Of a stretch of DNA of 64,000 bases, positions 59,282-64,000 are shown one piece after another. The DNA comes from Fibrobacter sp. (GTDB taxonomy: Bacteria; Fibrobacterota; Fibrobacteria; Fibrobacterales; Fibrobacteraceae): contig NZ_JAFZKX010000110.1 of the NCBI RefSeq assembly GCF_017551775.1, positions 48,992 to 112,991 on the forward strand. The letters run 5' to 3'. The stretch's first letter is position 1. Every line of letters starts with the position of its first letter. The position numbers and the translations under genes are program-made. The notes under the pieces are model-generated. The model saw only the letters and a list, made by a program, of their open reading frames with translations, was not told the DNA's origin and did not search any database.

Positions 59282-60340
59282 ATGACAACATCTGAAATAG
59301 CGGAAAACAAGAAGTCGACGGACTACATCACCTTCGTCATCGTGGTTTCCGCGTTCGCGGTGCTGACGCTGCACACGAACAACTGCTTCTGGTTCTATAC
59401 CGGGAAAGAGGACTTCTGGTTCTCCGCTAACATCATTGAATGCGTGTTCTATTTTGCCGTTCCCCTGTTTTTCATGGTGAGCGGCATTACGCTTATGGAT
59501 TTCTTCGACCGTTATTCCATGAAGCGCTTCTTTGCCAGGCGGTTCATGAAGACGATGTTGCCGTTTTTGGTCTGGAGCCTCGTTGCATTGGGAATCGACC
59601 TGTACTACGGCAAACGGGCCTGGTCGGGAGTCACCATCAAGTCGGTGTACCAGGGATTGACGGGCAACGGCTACGTCAGCATTTACTGGTTCTTTTACGC
59701 CCTGTTCATCATGTACATGTGCATGCCGCTTTATGCTGCCGTAGAGAAGAGCAAGAGGATGCTCGTGTTCTCTTACCTGGTCATAGCGACTTTCGTTTTC
59801 AACATCTTCCTCCCGTTCCTGAAGAACATGTTCTCTTCGGATTTGAACATCATGTTCAATGTCGCGACGCTGGGTGGATTCTTGATATGGCCGTTGCTTG
59901 GATGGGTGCTCCACAATTATGAATTTAAGAGGTGGCACAAGGCGATTATCCATGTGGCGGGCCTCGCGGGGCTCTTGCTGCATATCATCGGGTCTTACGT
60001 GCTCTCTGTCAAAGCGGGTCACGTCGTCACGACGTTCAAGGGTTACGAGAACGTTCCGTCGGTTTTGTATGCGGTCAGCGTGTTCGTCTTCTTGAAGGAT
60101 GTGGGCCGCTGGGTGATGAAGCGGGAACTCCTTTCCAAGTTCGTGAAGGTCCTGGGGCGGTACGCCTTCGAGATATACCTTTTGCAGTTTATCCTGCTTG
60201 ACGCTGCGGTCAGAAATCCTTCAATCGACAGGAATTCCCTTTTGTACCGTCTGGGCGCACCGTTTGTGATGATTCCGATTATCATGGCTTTTACATGGTG
60301 CCTCAGGAAGATTCCTGTTGTAAGAAGAATCGTTCCATAG
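59282..60340 (+). CDS. Acyltransferase 3 family membrane protein
   Basis: 352 residues with about ten membrane helices. VSAFAVLTLHTNNCFWF contains the His expected near the end of helix 1 in this family; PLFFMVSGITLM and FARRFMKTMLPFLVWSL follow the OafA-like pattern. Likely acetylates or otherwise acylates cell-surface glycans. No SD and no clear -10 near the ATG; the start is not certain. No polysaccharide genes are adjacent. Confidence 0.82.
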   Translation: MTTSEIAENKKSTDYITFVIVVSAFAVLTLHTNNCFWFYTGKEDFWFSANIIECVFYFAVPLFFMVSGITLMDFFDRYSMKRFFARRFMKTMLPFLVWSLVALGIDLYYGKRAWSGVTIKSVYQGLTGNGYVSIYWFFYALFIMYMCMPLYAAVEKSKRMLVFSYLVIATFVFNIFLPFLKNMFSSDLNIMFNVATLGGFLIWPLLGWVLHNYEFKRWHKAIIHVAGLAGLLLHIIGSYVLSVKAGHVVTTFKGYENVPSVLYAVSVFVFLKDVGRWVMKRELLSKFVKVLGRYAFEIYLLQFILLDAAVRNPSIDRNSLLYRLGAPFVMIPIIMAFTWCLRKIPVVRRIVP

Positions 60341-60414
60341 TATTTTAGAATTGTTTTATATTTCTTTTGAAAAATATTTCTAGAAATCTTTGAGGAATAT
60401 TAAAGGAGAATATT

Positions 60415-61143
60415 GTGCGTAAACTGTCTTTTCTGATGGTTATTTTGTTTGCCCTCCAGCTGACGGGCTGTACGGGCTTCTTCCTTCGAATGTATCGGCT
60501 AGAACAGGCGACGTTCGCACCGGAACTTTCGAAAGCGTATAAGAAAAATGTCGGGCTCGATACGCTCTATGATGTTAGTGCGGGCGACTTGACCCTTGCG
60601 GATATCCATGAGAAAACTCATCCTGCCGTGCGCAAGTTCCTGATTGATTTTATTCACAGAGATGATTTTGATTACAAGAAACATCTAAAGTTTAATTTGG
60701 TCAAAGGCTATATAATGGATGCCGTCATGAAACGCGACGGTGATGAAAGTGCGACGGTTTATTTGGTTCACGTGAATTTTGGTGGTGAAAAAGATGATGC
60801 ACTGGGCGAGAAGCAAAAGGCTTTTTTTGAGGTATGGCATATCGGTGGACGGGTCACGAAGGAAGTCCATCGTGTCGATGGTCGAATAACCTATGTTATG
60901 GACGTTGAAAAGAAACAAGAGTTCCAATACTATGATAATGGTGAAAAGATGTCCGAATTCCATGGAGATTTTTTTAACGATACTGAAGGGGCTGTGAGGT
61001 ATAGTGGAATATGGACCTTATATTCCGAAAGGGGTGTAAAGGCTATCGAGTGTGAAATTAGTGATGGCCGACTGGACCGGGGCTCTTGTGTAAAAACGGG
61101 TGAAAAAGTTGATGTAAGCAAACTTGATAGCCTTCTTAAATAA
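60415..61143 (+). CDS. Lipoprotein of unknown function
   Basis: 242 residues, GTG start with AAAGGAGAAT SD. Lipobox LQLTGC19. The rest is soluble; two strands (QEFQYYDNGEKMSEFHGDFFND and SGIWTLYSERGVKAIECEI) resemble MORN-like or antitoxin-type YxNG repeats. Family not recognised. It ends 3 nt before the regulator gene at 61147, so they are likely co-transcribed. Confidence 0.75.
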   Translation: MRKLSFLMVILFALQLTGCTGFFLRMYRLEQATFAPELSKAYKKNVGLDTLYDVSAGDLTLADIHEKTHPAVRKFLIDFIHRDDFDYKKHLKFNLVKGYIMDAVMKRDGDESATVYLVHVNFGGEKDDALGEKQKAFFEVWHIGGRVTKEVHRVDGRITYVMDVEKKQEFQYYDNGEKMSEFHGDFFNDTEGAVRYSGIWTLYSERGVKAIECEISDGRLDRGSCVKTGEKVDVSKLDSLLK

Positions 61144-61146
61144 CCT

Positions 61147-62676
61147 ATGCCCAACACTCAATCCAAAATCCAGGAACTGGAACTGCTCTACAAGATCAGT
61201 TCCATCCTGAACCAGACGCTCGACTTTGAGAGCGTCGCGCACCCGATTTTGGAGGTGGTGGAATCTACGATGGGCGTGGAGCATGCGACCCTCACTCTTT
61301 ACAACCGACACACGGGTGAAATCTCGATTGAAATCGCGGAAGGCTTGAGCAGTCGCCAGGCGCGCAAGGGCCGCTACAAGGTGGGCGAAGGCATTACTGG
61401 CCGCGTGGTCGAGACGGGCAAGCCGATTATCATTCCCTCGGTTGCGAAGGATCCGGACTTCTTGGATAGAACGGGGCGCGGCAAGACCGAGGACAAGGCG
61501 TTCCTCTGCGTGCCCGTGATTATGGAGCACCAGGTCATCGGCGCCTTCAGTGCCGACGTGCAGAATCCGGTCGAAGAGGAACTTCCTGAAAAGCTTCGCC
61601 TGCTTGAAATCATCGCGCAGATGCTGGCGGCGGCCGTGAAGCTCCGTCGCGAGGCCCGCGAAGAAAATGAACTTTTGAAGGCGGAAAACGAACGCCTGAC
61701 GCTCGAACTCAAGGATCGCTTCCAGCCCGACAACATCATCGGGCGCTCGAGCGAAATGCAGCGCGTGTATGCGCAGATCGACCAGGTGTCGAAGAGCCCG
61801 CTCCCCGCATTGATTGTGGGCGAGGTCGGTACGGGCAAGGGGCTCGTTGCGGAAGCCATCCACTATCGTTCCGACCGCAGCATGGGCCCGTTCGTCCGCG
61901 TCCATTGCGCCTCCATGCCGGAATCCGTGCTGGACCGCGAATTGTTCGGCAGCGTGCGTGGCGCCCTCGTCGGCGTGTTTGCCGAGACGCCCGGCCGCGT
62001 GGAACAGGCCGAAGGCGGTACGCTGTTTCTTGATGAGGTGGGCGAACTCTCGCCGAACCTGCAGGTGAAGCTTTTGCGCTTGTTGCAGCATGGCGATGTC
62101 GAACGCATCGGCGCCCGCATCGCGAAGAAGGTGAACGTCCGCGTGATTGCGGCCACCACCAAGAACCTGCAGCAGATGGTCGAAGAGGGAACCTTCCGCG
62201 AAGACCTTTACTACCAGTTGCATATCTTCCCGATTTACGTGCCGCCGCTTCGCAACCGCAAGACGGACATCGTGCTTTTGGCGGACCATTTTGTGGAGCA
62301 CTACTGCCGCATTGTAGGCAAGAACGTGCGTCGCCTCGCGCGTACGACCATCAACATGCTCATGAGCTACCCGTGGCCCGGAAACGTGCGAGAGCTCGAG
62401 AACGGGATTGAACGCGCGGTGCTCGTCGCCGACGAGGACGTCATCTACCCGCACCATTTCCCGACCACGCTCCAGACGGCAGAAACGAGCGGGACGCCCG
62501 TGAACGGCAACCTGAAGCTCATGGTGGAAGCCTACGAGAAGGACATCATCTGCGACGCCCTCAAGAGCAGCAAGGGGAAGGTGGCCGCCGCGGCCCGCAG
62601 TCTTTCTACCACGTCGCGCATCCTTACATACAAAATAAACCAGCTCGGCATAGACCTCGCTGGTTTTGGAAAATAG
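61147..62676 (+). CDS. NifA-like GAF/AAA+/Fis regulator with altered GAFTGA loop
   Basis: 509 residues. N-terminal GAF domain (~20-165). AAA+ domain (~195-430): Walker A GEVGTGKG (Glu replaced by Gly after the Lys), ELFGSVRGALVGVF where GAFTGA is expected, LDEVGELSPNLQ Walker B, and YPWPGNVRELEN. C-terminal Fis-type HTH (SSKGKVAAAARSLSTTSRILTYKINQLGI). GAFTGA contacts sigma-54; here it reads GALVGV, so classical activation of sigma-54 polymerase is doubtful. No rpoN in the window. Coupled to the lipoprotein gene upstream. Confidence 0.88.
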   Translation: MPNTQSKIQELELLYKISSILNQTLDFESVAHPILEVVESTMGVEHATLTLYNRHTGEISIEIAEGLSSRQARKGRYKVGEGITGRVVETGKPIIIPSVAKDPDFLDRTGRGKTEDKAFLCVPVIMEHQVIGAFSADVQNPVEEELPEKLRLLEIIAQMLAAAVKLRREAREENELLKAENERLTLELKDRFQPDNIIGRSSEMQRVYAQIDQVSKSPLPALIVGEVGTGKGLVAEAIHYRSDRSMGPFVRVHCASMPESVLDRELFGSVRGALVGVFAETPGRVEQAEGGTLFLDEVGELSPNLQVKLLRLLQHGDVERIGARIAKKVNVRVIAATTKNLQQMVEEGTFREDLYYQLHIFPIYVPPLRNRKTDIVLLADHFVEHYCRIVGKNVRRLARTTINMLMSYPWPGNVRELENGIERAVLVADEDVIYPHHFPTTLQTAETSGTPVNGNLKLMVEAYEKDIICDALKSSKGKVAAAARSLSTTSRILTYKINQLGIDLAGFGK

Positions 62677-62686
62677 TGGAGTCGCT

Positions 62687-63763
62687 TTATACGCCGGCGT
62701 CTTCGAGACGCTTTACGTGGCAGTAGGCGATTTCCTTCGTCTTCTCGTCACGTAAGTGCAGGCTGGAGCCTTCGCAGTAACGCCAGTATTTGCAATCCCT
62801 GCATTCGCCGTTCCGGGCCCAGCTGCGGTCGCGCATCACCTGGTAGCGGTTCTGCCACACGTCCCACAGGTCATCCTTGTAGATGTTGCCCTGGATGTAG
62901 TCGCCGCGCAGGCTCGGACATGCCGAGATGCTCCCGTCGCATAGAACCGACGAAATGTTCACGCCGGCCCAGCAGAAGAATGGATGGTTGCGTACGACCT
63001 TCTCGTAACTGCCGAGGAATCCTTCGCAGTCGTAGTTCACGTCGATGAGGCCCTGCTTTTTTGCCTCGCGGATGAATTCGAACACCTGGCGGAATTCGTC
63101 GTTCGTGAGCATGAATAGCGGGTTGTCCTTCGCGCGGCCCTTCGGGAACACGTTCGAGACTCTCCAGTGCTTGACGCCGAGATTCACGAGCAGGTTGTGG
63201 ATGCGCGGGAGTTCGCTCAAGTTCTTCTTGTTCACGCAGGTCATCACGTCAAAGGTGAGTTCTTCGACGCTTGCCGCCATGTGGATGGCGCGTACGGCGC
63301 GTTCAAAGCTGTGCGGGTTTCCGCGGAAGAGGTTGTGGTTCTCTTCTAGGCCGTCTAGGCTGATGGTAAGCGAGCGGAGGCCTGCGTTCATGAGCTTGGT
63401 GAATCGATCGGGCGTGAGAGCGAGCCCGTTCGTGACCATGCCCCAGGGGTAGCCGCGAGCCTTGATTTCCTTGCCGCATTCCTCGAGGTCGGCGCGCATC
63501 AGCGGTTCACCGCCGGTAATCACCACGATGAAGTTCTTGGGGTCTATATGCGGGGCGATTCCGTCCAGCACCTTCATGAAGTCTTCACGGGGCATGTCCG
63601 GAATGGCATCGGCGACGCAGTCGCTGCCGCAGTGCTGGCAGTGCAGGTTGCAACGCAACGTACATTCCCAGAAGAAGTACGTCAGCTGGCGTGCTTTGAT
63701 TTCGTTATGACGGTAAAGGCGGTGCGCTTCGAGCGCAAGTCGTTTCTTGAGTCCGAGATGCAT
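62687..63763 (-). CDS. Radical SAM/SPASM enzyme of the rSAM/lipoprotein type
   Basis: 358 residues. FFWECTLRCNLHCQHCGSDC carries the CxxxCxxC motif; VVITGGEPLMRADLEE is the GGE strand. C-terminal SPASM Cys cluster: LCDGSISACPS, CRDCKYWRYC, YCHV. The opening LTYFFWECTLRCNLHCQHCGSDC is characteristic of TIGR04133 (rSAM paired with a lipoprotein). The start ATG shares one base with the stop codon of the upstream gene (TAATG), so the pair is translationally coupled. Confidence 0.85.
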   Translation of the reverse strand: MHLGLKKRLALEAHRLYRHNEIKARQLTYFFWECTLRCNLHCQHCGSDCVADAIPDMPREDFMKVLDGIAPHIDPKNFIVVITGGEPLMRADLEECGKEIKARGYPWGMVTNGLALTPDRFTKLMNAGLRSLTISLDGLEENHNLFRGNPHSFERAVRAIHMAASVEELTFDVMTCVNKKNLSELPRIHNLLVNLGVKHWRVSNVFPKGRAKDNPLFMLTNDEFRQVFEFIREAKKQGLIDVNYDCEGFLGSYEKVVRNHPFFCWAGVNISSVLCDGSISACPSLRGDYIQGNIYKDDLWDVWQNRYQVMRDRSWARNGECRDCKYWRYCEGSSLHLRDEKTKEIAYCHVKRLEDAGV

Positions 63764-64000
63764 TAGATGCCGTAAAGGGGCTTGGCGTTGTCAATCGTGG
63801 TGTCGGGGCCGCAAATGTCGCTCGGGCATCCGTACAGGTCGACGGCACCGTCCAAGATGTTGTATTTGGAGCGGAATTCGGCTTCGTTGTAAACCTTGCC
63901 GTCGTCGCACTTGTAGACGGTTTCCTTGACGACCACTACGCCGTACTTGGCGCAAAGCTGGTCAGCGGTGCATTCGGGAACCTGCTGCGTCTCGGTAATA
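63763..64000 (-). CDS. C-terminal part of a Cys-rich protein coupled to the radical SAM enzyme, partial
   Basis: The frame enters from the right edge and ends in TAA at 63763-63765. The visible 78 residues have five Cys (PECTADQLC, YKCDDGKVY, LYGCPSDICGPD) and end in NAKPLYGI. Paired with a TIGR04133-type enzyme, this is a plausible radical-SAM-associated lipoprotein; family members carry repeats ending in a similar LYG/MYG motif. The signal peptide, if any, is outside the window. Confidence 0.6.
   Translation of the reverse strand, partial: ITETQQVPECTADQLCAKYGVVVVKETVYKCDDGKVYNEAEFRSKYNILDGAVDLYGCPSDICGPDTTIDNAKPLYGI

Overview
The window looks like a chromosomal segment of a Fibrobacter species (phylum Fibrobacterota), the fibre-degrading gut bacteria. 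The evidence is direct. At least five proteins carry the Fibrobacter succinogenes major paralogous domain (FISUMP, TIGR02145). Two genes belong to the TIGR02147 family, also first described as a Fibrobacter paralogous family. There is a GH10 xylanase and a GH5 endoglucanase, each ending in a C-terminal sorting-like domain, and many Ser-rich lipoproteins. A succinate/acetate-type CoA transferase fits the known fermentation. Most genes have moderate GC; a few islands (second half of 19577-21370, the gene at 30155-32689, and parts of 26400-29800) are visibly AT-richer. No rRNA, CRISPR array, transposase or complete prophage was seen. One tRNA (Arg, anticodon CCG) lies at 55699-55770 on the minus strand.

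Layout. 1-4.6 kb: tail of a probable BY-kinase, a large OmpA protein with twelve thrombospondin-type-3 repeats, a GtrA-like membrane protein and a CoA transferase. 4.6-12.2 kb: four tandem lipoproteins with C-terminal histidine-phosphatase domains. 12.2-13.8 kb: a Y-family DNA polymerase with a YolD-like partner. 13.9-16.7 kb: CytX-like transporter, PdxY-like kinase and TatD-linked radical SAM protein. 16.8-24.9 kb: FISUMP protein, EF-G paralogue, HExxH lipoprotein, DUF1353-like protein, xylanase, GSCFA protein. 25-35.8 kb: two copies of a module made of a TIGR02147 gene followed by FISUMP lipoproteins, separated by an AT-rich propeller/FG-GAP secreted protein. 35.8-37.2 kb: GGGP-synthase homologue and SagB-like nitroreductase.

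37.2-39.4 kb: a two-gene unit of a Lys-rich protein with Pro/Ile heptads and a radical SAM enzyme, behind a consensus promoter and a perfect palindrome; this is the best candidate for an undescribed system. 39.4-49.8 kb: LysR regulator, small FISUMP lipoprotein, AspT/YidE-like transporter and a compact operon of ABC transporter, two PilT-like ATPases and a patatin-like outer-membrane protein. 50-58 kb: MltG, small secreted protein, GH5 cellulase, AzlCD, tRNA-Arg, RimO, SPOR lipoprotein. 58-64 kb: ribosomal protein S21, YqeY, acyltransferase, lipoprotein, an enhancer-binding-protein-like regulator with an altered GAFTGA loop, and a radical SAM/SPASM enzyme coupled to a Cys-rich protein that runs off the window.

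Two genome-scale signals stand out. The best promoters fit TTGACN-N17-TATATT. Several genes that lack a Shine-Dalgarno sequence have a -10-like hexamer ending only 6-9 nt before the start codon, which predicts leaderless or nearly leaderless mRNAs. A dispersed repeat with a variable number of heptanucleotide units occurs twice in opposite orientation, at 49864-49957 and 55853-55925. All functional calls are from reading the sequence; no database search was run.
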